DNA of 64,000 nucleotides from CAZRHR01 sp964578885 (GCA_964578885.1 CAZOEO010000012.1:1-64000); one strand, 5' to 3'; shown: positions 51,001 to 60,821, numbered from the stretch's first letter. Translations and numbers: made by a program. Notes: generated from the sequence alone by a model not told the origin.

Positions 51001-52449
51001 TTATTCTCCTTGGGCACGCGAATAGGCTGGTTCGCCGCCAATGAGATAAAGATGTTCTGTTTTAATAAAGTCAATGCCCGCAGCAGTAGCTCTTTGACAA
51101 AGGTCAATAATATCCTGGTGGGAAATTTTTTCGCCTTTGGCTTTGAATCTGCATCGCCAGTGGTCTGTGCAAAATGTTTCTTCATTGCCATTTGGCCAAA
51201 CTTTGGCTCCACGGTTAGAAATCATCGACAGGGCGATGGCGTTGTTGCTAAGTGCTGAAATCATGGCACCTGCTTCATTGGCTGTTCCGGGGAAATCGAT
51301 AAATAAATCTACACCAACCAGGGTTTTGGCTTTTCTCACCGTGGGCGTAAGCATATGACGAATGTCGATGGCTTTAGCGGAACCTGCGCTGTAACTCACC
51401 GGCTTCATGGTGGTGGGTTTTTGACCCAAACGTGCAATTAACGCTTTGGTAAATCCTTCTGTACCTACTTTTTCTTTGGTTAAACCTTCCTGATAGATAT
51501 CTCCGGTGTGGTAACCATCTTCCAAGGTTTTTAAAAGGGCATTGTGAATGTTTTCTGCCACGTCTTGCTGTCCGATGTGGTTGAGCATCATTACAGCGCC
51601 CAGCAATAGACCGGAAGGGTTCGCGATGCCTTTTCCGGCGATATCCGGTGCGGAACCATGAATGGCTTCGAACATGGCATAATTTAGTCCGATGTTGGAA
51701 GATCCGCCTAAACCAACCGATCCGGTCATTTCTGCGGCGACATCGGAAATAATGTCGCCATACAGGTTTTCTGTTACAATTACATCAAAAATTTCAGGAC
51801 GGGTGGCCAAACGGGCAGTTCCGATGTCGATGATGTAAGATTCGTTTTGAATGGTAGGATACTCTTTGGCGATTTCATCAAAAATCCGGTGGAACAGGCC
51901 ATCGGTCATTTTCATGATGTTGTCTTTTACAAAGGCGGTTACCTTTTTTCTGTTGTTGGCCAAGGCATATTCAAACGCGTAACGAATGATTTTTTCGCAA
52001 CCCGGTCTGGAAATGAGTTTGAGACACTGCACCACTTCGTTGGTTTGCTGGTGCTCGATTCCTGCATACAAATCTTCTTCATTTTCCCTGATAATGACAA
52101 CATCCATAGAAGGATGGTGGGTTTTGATATAGGGATGAAAAGCGGTACACGGACGAACGTTGGCAAACAAACCCAATGTTTTCCGGATGGTTACATTTAA
52201 ACTTTTGTATCCACTTCCAAACGGGGTAGTAATAGGCCCTTTAAGGATAATTTTGTGGTTGGTAATCTTGGCCCAGGCTTCTTCTGGAATTCCTGAAAGT
52301 TCTCCTGAGAGATACACTTTTTCACCAACATCTATAAAGTCTGGCTCAATGCGGGCCCCGGCAGCGGATAAAATTTCCAGCGTAGCATCCATGATCTCTG
52401 GACCAATACCGTCGCCTTTGGCAATACACACTTTTACGGAAGTGGACAT
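51001..52449 (-). CDS. icd: NADP-dependent isocitrate dehydrogenase (long type)
   Basis: Oxidatively decarboxylates isocitrate to 2-oxoglutarate in the TCA cycle. The family core is clear: AKGDGIGPEIMDATLEIL, substrate-binding KSLNVTIRKTLGLFANVRP, VVIIRENEEDLYAGIEHQ, Lys/Asp region (FVKDNIMKMTDG), metal-binding NLYGDIISDVAAEMTGSVGL and IHGSAPDIAGKGIANP. It has a C-terminal extension of about 140 residues after the catalytic core, as in the Thermus-type roughly 490-residue enzymes. Cofactor preference is inferred from the family. Start is ATG 52449 (MSTSVK), not 52467. Confidence 0.93.
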   Translation of the reverse strand: MSTSVKVCIAKGDGIGPEIMDATLEILSAAGARIEPDFIDVGEKVYLSGELSGIPEEAWAKITNHKIILKGPITTPFGSGYKSLNVTIRKTLGLFANVRPCTAFHPYIKTHHPSMDVVIIRENEEDLYAGIEHQQTNEVVQCLKLISRPGCEKIIRYAFEYALANNRKKVTAFVKDNIMKMTDGLFHRIFDEIAKEYPTIQNESYIIDIGTARLATRPEIFDVIVTENLYGDIISDVAAEMTGSVGLGGSSNIGLNYAMFEAIHGSAPDIAGKGIANPSGLLLGAVMMLNHIGQQDVAENIHNALLKTLEDGYHTGDIYQEGLTKEKVGTEGFTKALIARLGQKPTTMKPVSYSAGSAKAIDIRHMLTPTVRKAKTLVGVDLFIDFPGTANEAGAMISALSNNAIALSMISNRGAKVWPNGNEETFCTDHWRCRFKAKGEKISHQDIIDLCQRATAAGIDFIKTEHLYLIGGEPAYSRAQGE

Positions 52450-52524
52450 AGTGTTAGATTTTGCCACAAAGAAAGTAAATTCCGACCCGTTCCGAAAGGA
52501 AAACCGCGACGGATTTTATAAAAA

Positions 52525-53034
52525 TTACCAAGAAGGATCTGTTTGTTCCCAGGTATTATGTTTACGCATCACATATTCAATAACTTCCCTCACGCAACCT
52601 TCTCCACCTCGATGTTGTGTAATCCATTTGGCTTGTTGAAAAGCTTCCGGGCGTGCATTGGCCGGCGCCACGGACAAACCACATAATTGCATGGGAATCA
52701 AATCCGGAACATCATCGCCCATGTATAAAACCTGATGGGCCAATAAACCTGATTCCTCTAAAAAGGTTTGAAAAACCTCTCCTTTAAATCTACTTTTTAA
52801 ATAAACAAAACCCACGCCCATTTGAAGGAAAGACTCCCGGACTTCTTCATCGTATCCACCGGTGATAATCCCTACGGTGTATCCTGCTTTTAAAGCTCTT
52901 TGAACGGCATAAGCGTCGTGACTGTGAAAAGTGCGCACTTTGTAACCGCCCGGAAACAAATGAACATGTCCTGTGGTAAAAACGCCATCTACATCAAAGG
53001 CGAATCCTTTAATCTGTTCAATTTCATTCTCCAT
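52525..53034 (-). CDS. kdsC: KdsC-like HAD phosphatase
   Basis: Likely 3-deoxy-D-manno-octulosonate 8-phosphate phosphatase for Kdo in lipopolysaccharide. Motif I is FAFDVDGVFTTG with the nucleophilic and acid Asp; motif II VGIITGG; motif III Lys in SRFKGEVF; motif IV GDDVPDLIPM. 169 residues without a cap domain, as in the KdsC tetramers. It overlaps the DUF2520 gene end by 11 bp. Other cap-less HADs of this class (for example acylneuraminate pathway phosphatases) are possible. Confidence 0.85.
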   Translation of the reverse strand: MENEIEQIKGFAFDVDGVFTTGHVHLFPGGYKVRTFHSHDAYAVQRALKAGYTVGIITGGYDEEVRESFLQMGVGFVYLKSRFKGEVFQTFLEESGLLAHQVLYMGDDVPDLIPMQLCGLSVAPANARPEAFQQAKWITQHRGGEGCVREVIEYVMRKHNTWEQTDPSW

Positions 53035-53797
53035 GATAAATGGAAATGAGTTGTTTGGAAATCAAACGATAGACTTCTGCCATGTCGGGTTGTTGGGCCA
53101 GTAAAGCAAGATGGCGCTCCATGGTAGAGGTATCATTTCTTCGGGCGGGCCCTGTTTGTGCGTCCATGGGATGTAAGTCTCGAAGACGTGCTACTGTTTC
53201 TTCTAGCATAGGCAGCATCACTTCCGGATTTACGCCGGCATTTTCCAGCCAGTCGTAAGCTTTTGAAAATAAAAAGTTGGAAAAATTATTGGCCAAAACT
53301 CCAGCCAAATGAACCTTTATCCTTTCTTCTGAATCCAATAATTGCGGCTGGGTTCCGAGTGATTCCGCCATTTCAAAAAGCTGTTGCGCGGACTCAATAG
53401 TACTTCCTTCAATAAAAACAGGAATTTCATCCCAGTGAATCGACCGGGATTTTTGAAAAGATTGAAAAGGATAAAAAACGCCTTGTGCATGCCCTGCGTT
53501 TGCTAAGGCATCAATGGAAACGGTACCGCTGGTGTGCACCACCAAGCCTTTAAGGGCTGGAAGTTGCTGGACCACTTCCGGAATCGCATGGTCTGGTATG
53601 GCCAACACCCAGAGATCTAAATCTGGATTGAGCTCAGATAATTCCATCACGGGTGAAGCACCTGTCCTCGCCGCCAATTGTTTGGCATGGGCAGGTGTTT
53701 TACTCCACACTTCTGCTACATCCAGTCCCTGATACTGCATGCGCCAGGCTAGATGCCAGGCCAAATGGCCGGCTCCGATAAATCCTACACGATTCAA
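53024..53797 (-). CDS. Rossmann-like/DUF2520 domain protein
   Basis: A 257-residue NAD(P)-binding-fold protein. NRVGFIGAGHLAWHLAWRM is the dinucleotide-binding loop; VHTSGTVSIDAL and GVFYPFQSFQKSR are DUF2520 signatures; the C-terminal helical domain contains KVHLAGVLANNFSNFL and DAQTGPARRND. The family resembles ketopantoate or F420-dependent reductases but its reaction is unknown. No ATG is available: TTG 53797 overlaps the ccmF stop as TTGA, mirroring the ATGA couplings nearby, and gives a start right before the first strand. Sits between ccmF and kdsC. Confidence 0.87.
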   Translation of the reverse strand: MNRVGFIGAGHLAWHLAWRMQYQGLDVAEVWSKTPAHAKQLAARTGASPVMELSELNPDLDLWVLAIPDHAIPEVVQQLPALKGLVVHTSGTVSIDALANAGHAQGVFYPFQSFQKSRSIHWDEIPVFIEGSTIESAQQLFEMAESLGTQPQLLDSEERIKVHLAGVLANNFSNFLFSKAYDWLENAGVNPEVMLPMLEETVARLRDLHPMDAQTGPARRNDTSTMERHLALLAQQPDMAEVYRLISKQLISIYHGE

Positions 53798-56388
53798 GGT
53801 TTCCAAAGGCTACGCCATTTTTTAAATGCAGAAAAGGCAGAACCCAGGACCATCAGTATGCAACCTGCCCAAAGCAAATTAATGCCGGGGAAAATGATGG
53901 CCTTCATGATGATAAAATCATCTTTTTCGCCGCCTTTTCGCACGGTAACTCTGGATTCAAAGGTATTGGTTTCTGGATAAATACGCGTAAGTTCTACGGT
54001 AACGCCATGATGATGACTGGTGTCTGGTGTGGTAAACAATTTGGTGCCTACAATGTCGAACCGGGGTTTTAGCGTATCTACATTTCCTTGCAAATCGTGC
54101 ACGGTATATACGGGATGCACCAATAACGCAGAAGAATCCTCTATAATGGTTTCTACAGGGAACACATTTTGGAAAACGAGGTACGAGCGGCTGCTCCAAA
54201 TGGTATCTCCGCGCTGCGTGGAAAACATTTGGGGAGCTTCGTAGCGAACATCGGTTCTCCCTTGTTTTTTCAACTCGATGCGTTTCACATCTACATAAGT
54301 GACATGGGTAAAGATGTCCCGTGTGAAAAAGTGTTTAGTGCTGGGATCGGCCACATTTCCCATGGTTGGACTCATGATCAGCGTGGGATAAAGGGTAAAT
54401 GCCGGTTCATAGCCGCCTTGGCCATTGGGAGTGAGATAATCGACCTGATATCGCACTTCGTTCCCCATAAGGCTGTCGCCAACATATACCAGGGCATATT
54501 CGTTCATAGGAACGGTATCTCCACGGTACAGCATGATATTTTCATTGTTTTTAAATTCTGGATTTAGAATTTCCAGAGAAACATAGCGACTGTCATTTTG
54601 AGAAACAACGCGTTGATGGCCGGCGGAAATAATAGCTCCCAAAATAACCAGCCCGAAACCTGCATGCGCCATAGCGGGGCCAATTGTAAGACCTTTTTGG
54701 GCAATAAACCGCAAGGCATATTCTAGCGCAGCGGCTATGGTGAAAGACGCAGCCAGGGTAAGTCCAATTAATGCTGGGGATTGATATCCGGGAACCAGGG
54801 CCACGCATAATAACGTGATGGCCAAGGCGGAAAGTATCGGTGTTCCCCAGGTTTTTACGGGTTGCTGTACCGGACGGCCGCCCCATTGAAGGAAAAAGGC
54901 AAGACCCATTAAAACGAGTACAAAAGAGGCTAAAATCCCCTGAACCAAATTGTATTCTGGCACGGTAGAAATGGCCCAGGACGTACCAATGAGTTTATTG
55001 AAAACGGGTTTGGAAGTATCTATGGAAAGGTGAATGGCTGCCACGACTAAAATCAAGGAACCCACAAACATCCAAAATTCCCGGCTGGCTAGTGCATCTT
55101 CCTGATCCGGTAAATCTTTTAAATGACGATAGGTTTCGCGAATGAACAAATAGAATGAAGCCACGCCAAACAAAGCCCAAATCCAGCGAACATAGGGATG
55201 GAAATCGGAAGCCAGTCCCAACACCAGAATTGCGATGCCAATACCAGCGTATGCCTGCCGAAGTTTCGCGCCGGAAAGAATGGTATATACAGGAAGGGCA
55301 AGGAAAAAGAAAAGGAAAAGTAAAAGTTGGCCCGTCATGCCCAAATCGGTAAAAGCATGCACAGAGGCATCACCCAATACACCACTTCGGGTCAAGAAAG
55401 TGGAATATAAAACCAGGATAAACGAGAATATCAAAAGTAGAAAAGCCGTTACCACAGTGGTTTTCTTTCGCTTAGGAATAAGCAAAAGGTGTGCTCCGGC
55501 GGTTAGCGTGATCCATGGCACCAAGGATGCATTTTCTACCGGATCCCACGCCCAGAATCCGCCAAAACTTAAGGCTTCATAGGCCCATGCGCCACCCATG
55601 AGAATGCCACCGCCCAAAATGGCGACTCCCAGAAACGCCCATGGTAAAGCCGGACGAATCCAACCGGTAAAATCTCGTTTTAAAATGCCACCCATGGCGT
55701 AGGCAAAAGGCACCACAGTGAGCGCAAATCCTAAAAATAGGGTAGGAGGGTGAATGGTCATCCAGTAATTTTGAAGGGCGGGATTTAAACCACGTCCATC
55801 AATTTTTTGCAAATAATCCGCCATTCGGGTAAAAGGCATGCCGGCCAAATCCGGATGCAGTCGGGTGAGTTCGAAAGGGAAAAGGCCAATGCGGAAATCC
55901 AGTCCTAAATCCGGTAAATAGATGACGCGACCCAATACCATCGAAGAAAGAAAAACCTGTACCACTGCAAGTACACCAACCACAGGTGCTTCCCATTTCT
56001 TGGCCGAAAAAACCAAAACTGTTCCAAGGCAAACATGCCAAAAAGACCAAATTAGAAAGCTGCCTTCCTGACCTTCCCAAAATGCAGCAAATACAAAACG
56101 CGGCGCCAGGTCCGAGCTGGTATGCTGCATTACATAGTAATATTCAAACCAACCTTTTAAAAGAAGGAAGAAAAGAAGTCCGACAATGGCCACCACCGTA
56201 AAGGCGTGGAACAAAAAGCTAAACCGTCCCAGTTTTTGCCAGAATTCGGCTTGGTCGGGAATAGTGAGTCTCGTGCTTTTTAAATAGGAAAAGGCCGCCA
56301 GTAACGCTGAAACAAAAGAAAAGGAAACCAACAGGTTTCCCAAATGATAAGGCCAAAGATGTTCCCCTACATACACCACATCATTCAT
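53794..56388 (-). CDS. ccmF: Cytochrome c haem lyase subunit CcmF
   Basis: Large polytopic protein of the System I cytochrome c maturation pathway that transfers haem from CcmE to apocytochromes. The WWD-type signature GGFWAWDPVENASLVPW lies near residue 280, with conserved His in helices around it (WMTIHPPTLFLGF; GAHLLLIPK). About 13-14 membrane helices and a large periplasmic region near 610-820 precede a final helix. 864 residues, longer than E. coli CcmF because of the periplasmic part. Overlaps ccmE end by one base. No ccmABC or ccmH in the window. Confidence 0.93.
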   Translation of the reverse strand: MNDVVYVGEHLWPYHLGNLLVSFSFVSALLAAFSYLKSTRLTIPDQAEFWQKLGRFSFLFHAFTVVAIVGLLFFLLLKGWFEYYYVMQHTSSDLAPRFVFAAFWEGQEGSFLIWSFWHVCLGTVLVFSAKKWEAPVVGVLAVVQVFLSSMVLGRVIYLPDLGLDFRIGLFPFELTRLHPDLAGMPFTRMADYLQKIDGRGLNPALQNYWMTIHPPTLFLGFALTVVPFAYAMGGILKRDFTGWIRPALPWAFLGVAILGGGILMGGAWAYEALSFGGFWAWDPVENASLVPWITLTAGAHLLLIPKRKKTTVVTAFLLLIFSFILVLYSTFLTRSGVLGDASVHAFTDLGMTGQLLLFLFFFLALPVYTILSGAKLRQAYAGIGIAILVLGLASDFHPYVRWIWALFGVASFYLFIRETYRHLKDLPDQEDALASREFWMFVGSLILVVAAIHLSIDTSKPVFNKLIGTSWAISTVPEYNLVQGILASFVLVLMGLAFFLQWGGRPVQQPVKTWGTPILSALAITLLCVALVPGYQSPALIGLTLAASFTIAAALEYALRFIAQKGLTIGPAMAHAGFGLVILGAIISAGHQRVVSQNDSRYVSLEILNPEFKNNENIMLYRGDTVPMNEYALVYVGDSLMGNEVRYQVDYLTPNGQGGYEPAFTLYPTLIMSPTMGNVADPSTKHFFTRDIFTHVTYVDVKRIELKKQGRTDVRYEAPQMFSTQRGDTIWSSRSYLVFQNVFPVETIIEDSSALLVHPVYTVHDLQGNVDTLKPRFDIVGTKLFTTPDTSHHHGVTVELTRIYPETNTFESRVTVRKGGEKDDFIIMKAIIFPGINLLWAGCILMVLGSAFSAFKKWRSLWKP

Positions 56389-56780
56389 TATATCGCTGCT
56401 TTTTGGGTTTCCGTTTCATTGTATTTAGATGGACATTTGGTGAGGACTTTGGCCGCCATAAACCTTTGATTTTGATATTTTCCAATCACCACCACTTGTT
56501 CACTACGGTCAAAATCCGCCGGCTTGGGGGCATTTAGCCAAACCTCCCGAACGTTTCCATCCCGATCTTTCATATAAAACGTAAAAAGGTTGGCATTTTG
56601 TTCTGGCTGATAAATCATGGGTTTATCCAACGCCAGGGTGCCTGCTACATGAAAGGTTTTGTCCGGAGCAGATTCAGCTTCCTGAAAGGTGGCATAGGAC
56701 TCGGAATTTCCTAATGAAACCAAACCGACCACCAGTATTCCGGCGGCTACCAAAAGAAGAAGAAGATGCACACGTTTCAT
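56388..56780 (-). CDS. ccmE: Cytochrome c maturation protein CcmE, CxxxY type
   Basis: Membrane-anchored periplasmic haem chaperone. One N-terminal helix (LLLLLVAAGILVVGLVSLG), then an OB-fold barrel (FHVAGTLALDKP, NLFTFYMKDRDGNVREVWLN, VVVIGKYQNQRFMAAKVL). The haem-binding site is CPSKY near residue 116: Cys replaces the His of the classical HxxxY motif, as in the variant CcmE proteins of some archaea and sulfate reducers. 130 residues. It is directly upstream of ccmF and 25 bp after the M1 peptidase start-side gene on the opposite order of the operon. Confidence 0.92.
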   Translation of the reverse strand: MKRVHLLLLLVAAGILVVGLVSLGNSESYATFQEAESAPDKTFHVAGTLALDKPMIYQPEQNANLFTFYMKDRDGNVREVWLNAPKPADFDRSEQVVVIGKYQNQRFMAAKVLTKCPSKYNETETQKAAI

Positions 56781-56805
56781 GGGCTGCGCTTATTTTTTTA
56801 CAAAT

Positions 56806-58701
56806 TTAAGGCTTTGTTTTCGCTTTTTCCTCGGCTTTCCAAAGGTTGTCCTGAGGGTCGATGTCCGCCATATGTCTGCTTGGATCAATTTCGATGTCTG
56901 CTACTTGATCCAAACCAAACGCCAAGGGAATTCGATACGAGGTAAATACCCATTCCCATGCAGGCAAAACAGTGGTCTCTTCCCCTTGAATTTTTTCTTT
57001 TTTCCCGCCCCGCATTAATTCCAGTGGAATGTAATAGGCCAGTTTTTTACCACTTTTTAACCGAACCATGAGGTCTATCGGCATGGGAAACCCTCCCTTT
57101 CTTTCCAGAACAATGGTGGCTTTTCCTTTTTCTTCGCTGGCGGTAACCCGATAGTCAATGGTTTGTAAGGAGTAAACAAATTGTTCGTGATACCAATCGA
57201 GTTCCAATTGGCTGGTGCGTTCCATGATTCGTAGAAAATCCCAGGGATCCGGATGTTTGAATTTCCATACTTCGAAATATCTCAACAAACCGCTGCGCCA
57301 TGCTTCTTCGCCTACTACATACCGCAATTGGTTCAAATACACCGCACCGGCCACATAGGCAGACAGACTATAATCGGAATTTCGGTTATACCAATCCGCA
57401 TGCGTGCTCAAAGGTTGTCTTTGGTCTCTTTTCAACAAAGCAAAATATGCCTGGTAGTTTCCTTTTTGCGCATCTTTTCCATCGTTTCCTTTAAATACCA
57501 AATCCATCATAAGTTCCGTCGCGAAATGGGTGAACCCTTCATCCATCCATGGATATTTTCCTTCGTGCGTAGCTAAAATGCCATAAAACCAATTGTGAAT
57601 GGCTTCATGAAATGCAACACTGACCAGTCCGTCTAATGCTCCTCTGGAAGTAATCAGGGTGGCCATGGGATATTCCATTCCACCGTCTCCGCCTTCGATG
57701 AAACTAAACACCGGATAGGGGTAATGTCCAAAATATTGAGCCATGTTTTGGAAAAAAGGAACCATGTAGGTTTGTAGCTTTTTCCAGTTTTCTAAATTGT
57801 TTTGTGGCTGGTACAAAAAATGAATGACGGGACCGCCTGGCACTTCCAGTTGGTCATGTTGGTAATCTGGGTCGGCGGCCCAGGCAAAATCATGCACCTT
57901 TTCGGCTTTGAATTTCCATACTTGCCGACCTTTCTCCTTAGGAACAAAGTTGGGACTTTTGGAACCATATCCCATGCCGATTTCTTGTGGATTCTGTAAG
58001 ACGCCGGTGGCACCCACTACGTATTTGGCGGGAAGATCTAAGGTAACTTCAAAACGTCCGAAATTTCCGTAGAATTCTCGTCCGATGTAGGGATCTGCAT
58101 GCCATCCCTGGGCGTCATAAGCGCTCAGTTTCGGATACCATTGGGTCATGGAATAATCAATCCCGTCGGCACTGTTTCTGCCGCTTCTGCGAATCTGAAT
58201 GGGAACCTGACTTTGAAAAACCATGTCGATAACGGCCGATTGCCCGGGCAAAATCGGCGTGGGAAGGGAGACTTCCAGAATGGTCCCAACCACTTTGAAG
58301 GGAATGGATTGTCCATTCAACTGAATGGAGGTAACTTTTTGAAAACCAATTTGGTCTTCGGTGAGTGCTGCAATGCGATTTCCCACCCTTCGATCTGGAT
58401 CGGGAAGCCATCTGCTTCTAAAATCCATGGCGGAATTTGGCTGAAACGCATTGAAATACAAGTGATAGTATAATGCAAACAGGGTGTCCGGACTATGGTT
58501 GTTCAAGGTCAGTTTTTGCTGGCCGGCCAATTGATGTTTGGCATCGTCCAACCGGACGTGCATGTCATAATTGGTTTCTATTTGCCAATAATCTGAACGT
58601 TGAGCCGAAATCGCTCCAACAAACCATAGGGAAAGAGGGATGGTTTTTAAAAATACCTTGTTAAGGTTGAGCTGAAGTTTGAGACCTGGCATAGCGGGCA
58701 T
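56806..58701 (-). CDS. M1-family zinc metallopeptidase
   Basis: A 631-residue secreted or periplasmic aminopeptidase-like enzyme. The zinc site is complete: HEAIH (H365, E366, H369) and, 18 residues on, E388 in WMDEGFTHFATE. The exopeptidase motif is EGGDGGMEYPMATL rather than GAMEN, as usual for Bacteroidota M1 members. A signal segment (FLKTIPLSLWFVGAISAQ) follows an odd 15-residue N-terminal stretch. ATG 58701 overlaps the skp-like gene end by 41 bp; ATG 58692 is an alternative. Peptide substrate is unknown. Confidence 0.9.
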   Translation of the reverse strand: MPAMPGLKLQLNLNKVFLKTIPLSLWFVGAISAQRSDYWQIETNYDMHVRLDDAKHQLAGQQKLTLNNHSPDTLFALYYHLYFNAFQPNSAMDFRSRWLPDPDRRVGNRIAALTEDQIGFQKVTSIQLNGQSIPFKVVGTILEVSLPTPILPGQSAVIDMVFQSQVPIQIRRSGRNSADGIDYSMTQWYPKLSAYDAQGWHADPYIGREFYGNFGRFEVTLDLPAKYVVGATGVLQNPQEIGMGYGSKSPNFVPKEKGRQVWKFKAEKVHDFAWAADPDYQHDQLEVPGGPVIHFLYQPQNNLENWKKLQTYMVPFFQNMAQYFGHYPYPVFSFIEGGDGGMEYPMATLITSRGALDGLVSVAFHEAIHNWFYGILATHEGKYPWMDEGFTHFATELMMDLVFKGNDGKDAQKGNYQAYFALLKRDQRQPLSTHADWYNRNSDYSLSAYVAGAVYLNQLRYVVGEEAWRSGLLRYFEVWKFKHPDPWDFLRIMERTSQLELDWYHEQFVYSLQTIDYRVTASEEKGKATIVLERKGGFPMPIDLMVRLKSGKKLAYYIPLELMRGGKKEKIQGEETTVLPAWEWVFTSYRIPLAFGLDQVADIEIDPSRHMADIDPQDNLWKAEEKAKTKP

Positions 58702-59269
58702 TGATATGTTCGATGGCTTTCTGGGTGATGTCGCGTCGTGGATTGGCGTACAAAACTCCTGAGGTTTTCTGGGCTGCTAGGATGAAATCGGCTTGCAAAT
58801 CTTCCCCAATTTCTGCGAAATAAACATGCAGTGAATCGTAAACCTGACTAATCATTTGGGCCTCTTGCATGGCAGCCATTTGACTTAGCTCCTGATTGTC
58901 CTGCATAAGTTGTCCTTGCATTTGCTGCAATTCTTCTTCGTATTTTCCTCTTTCTCTGGCTGTAAGGGTCGGGACTTTGCTTTCGTATTCTTTGAGTTTT
59001 CTTTCAAATCGAGCTTTGGCATCCATCAGTTTGCTTTCGCGGATGCTATTGTCTGATCTGAATTTTTCATCCAAATCCTGCATCATTTGGAAACTGCCAA
59101 TCACGGAGTCGGCTTGCACATAAAAAACCTGAAGATTTCCGGATGGCGCCGGTAGGGTGTCGTGCGCCTGAACTTTTTCGCGGCTGCCACCTTTTCCCGT
59201 GAAATGAAGAATGTATATTCCTACAAGTCCTGCCGTGAGGACGCCCAAAATGAGCTTTTGTGTGTTCAT
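58661..59269 (-). CDS. OmpH/Skp-family periplasmic chaperone-like protein
   Basis: A 202-residue exported protein. Signal or anchor segment at 5-24 (LILGVLTAGLVGIYILHF), then a beta strand (LQVFYVQADSVI) and a long coiled coil of about 100 residues (FERKLKEYESKVPTLTARERGKYEEELQQMQGQ region), then strands returning to form the body (DFILAAQKTSGVLYANP). This is the jellyfish-like Skp plan. It probably guards unfolded outer membrane proteins. First gene of the run that continues to the M1 peptidase. A -7-like element lies 20 bp upstream. Confidence 0.88.
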   Translation of the reverse strand: MNTQKLILGVLTAGLVGIYILHFTGKGGSREKVQAHDTLPAPSGNLQVFYVQADSVIGSFQMMQDLDEKFRSDNSIRESKLMDAKARFERKLKEYESKVPTLTARERGKYEEELQQMQGQLMQDNQELSQMAAMQEAQMISQVYDSLHVYFAEIGEDLQADFILAAQKTSGVLYANPRRDITQKAIEHINARYARSQTSAQP

Positions 59270-59288
59270 GATTTACAATGAATTTGCA

Positions 59289-59296
59289 CAAATATA
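59289..59296 (-). promoter_or_regulatory. Putative -7 element of the OmpH/Skp gene
   Basis: TATATTTG on the minus strand, 20 bp before the ATG at 59269, fits the Bacteroidota -7 consensus. No clear -33 element at the expected distance. Confidence 0.35.
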
Positions 59297-59397
59297 AGGA
59301 CGGAAATGAGATGCCCCCAGTTTCCTCCTTTTTTCCGGTGCCTTTTTCGGCATTTTAATGACTTTTGTCTTCCCGGAATAAAGTCAGGTGGAAGGAT

Positions 59398-60693
59398 TCA
59401 TTTTTCTCCTTCAGGCTTATTTTCCCAAAATCCCGTTTTCACTGGAATTCCCAATAATTCTTTTCGCAAGAGATTGAGTGCTGCGGCACTTGATCTTTGG
59501 ATATTTCCCAGGCGGTCGTTTCCGAAATAGAAGCATTTGCTCCATACTCCCTTGGGTGTGGCACAAGCCATCCAAATCATTCCCACTGGTTTTTCTGCCG
59601 TTCCACCATCGGGTCCGGCCACACCGCTTGTCGCTAAGGCATAATCCGCTCCGGTTCTTTCCTGAATGCCAAGCGCCATGGCTTCTACCACTGGCTGGCT
59701 CACCGCTCCGTGGGTCTGCAAAAGGTCTTCAGGGACGCCCAACATCATTTTTTTAATGTTGTTGTGATAGGCCACCACAGACCCCAAAAATACAGAGGAA
59801 ATGCCGGGGATTTGCGTCAGCAAATGCGCCAGATAGCCGCCGGTACAACTTTCTGCCGTGGAGAGAGTTTGTTGGCGTTCTTTCAGAATCTGCCCCACCA
59901 CAGCCGCTAAACTGGTTTGGTCTTCTCCATAAATCTCTCCAGGAATAAATGGCTGCAAACGATCAATTTCTGCCTGAATCTGCTGCGCCATGTTCCCATG
60001 TTTATCTTCTCCACTGAGCCGAAGCCGAACCTGCCCCACCGAGGGTAAGTAAGCCAGGGAAATGTCTTTCGGTAAAGTTTTTTCCCAGGGCTCAATCATT
60101 TTCATCAAGTAAGATTCTGGTATGCCTTCGGTTAAAAGAGTTCGATGAACTAGTGATCTGCGAGGGAATTTTTCCATGATCCAGGGAAAACCACTGGTGG
60201 TCATGATTTTCTTCATTTCGTAGGGGACGCCGGGTAAGGAAATGAGGACGCCTTTTTCTGATGGGAAAAGCATGCCAGGTGCGGTGCCCCATGCATTTTT
60301 TAAAGGAATGCAGGAGGCTGGTAAGTCTGCCTGGGCTCGATTTTCTTCCGTGAGTGCGCGATTTCTTTGGGCGAAAAAATCCCGAATCATGTCTTCGATC
60401 TCCGGCACGCGAACCAAATGCGATTGGGTAAACCGGGTGAGTACGGGCTTGGTCAAATCATCGGCTGTAGGGCCCAGACCGCCTGTAATAATCACAATGG
60501 GATATTTTTCGGATAAATGGGCCACTGCATTCAGGATGGCTTCTTCATCGTCTGGAATAGTCAGCATTTCGCCCACCGCATAGCCCCGAAGATTGAGTTG
60601 CTCGGCCAGCCAGACCGTATTGGTGTTGGTGATTTGGCCGATTAAAATCTCATCGCCAATGGATAAAAGGGCAGCTTCTAAAGTGACTTGCAT
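59398..60693 (-). CDS. cinA: CinA-family protein (competence/damage-inducible; NMN deamidase)
   Basis: A 431-residue two-domain protein. The N-terminal MoCF/COG1058 domain shows LLSIGDEILIGQITNTNTVWLAEQL and the GGLGPTADDLTKP motif (ADP-ribose/pterin-binding). A middle linker contains LPKDISLAYLPSVGQVRLRL. The C-terminal CinA domain shows STAESCTGGYLAHLL and GADYALATSGVAGPDGGTAEKPVG and is known as the nicotinamide mononucleotide amidohydrolase that recycles NAD by-products. Full length. Divergent from moxR. Confidence 0.95.
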   Translation of the reverse strand: MQVTLEAALLSIGDEILIGQITNTNTVWLAEQLNLRGYAVGEMLTIPDDEEAILNAVAHLSEKYPIVIITGGLGPTADDLTKPVLTRFTQSHLVRVPEIEDMIRDFFAQRNRALTEENRAQADLPASCIPLKNAWGTAPGMLFPSEKGVLISLPGVPYEMKKIMTTSGFPWIMEKFPRRSLVHRTLLTEGIPESYLMKMIEPWEKTLPKDISLAYLPSVGQVRLRLSGEDKHGNMAQQIQAEIDRLQPFIPGEIYGEDQTSLAAVVGQILKERQQTLSTAESCTGGYLAHLLTQIPGISSVFLGSVVAYHNNIKKMMLGVPEDLLQTHGAVSQPVVEAMALGIQERTGADYALATSGVAGPDGGTAEKPVGMIWMACATPKGVWSKCFYFGNDRLGNIQRSSAAALNLLRKELLGIPVKTGFWENKPEGEK

Positions 60694-60821
60694 GGGTAAA
60701 TGGGATAAAACTTTTCAAGTAAGATGCTTAACAAAAATTAACCGGTTCGGTTCAAGCGAAATTCTATTGCGGCATCAAAAATGATAATTTTGTGCGAAAC
60801 CCTTTATTTTTCAGGAAATAC

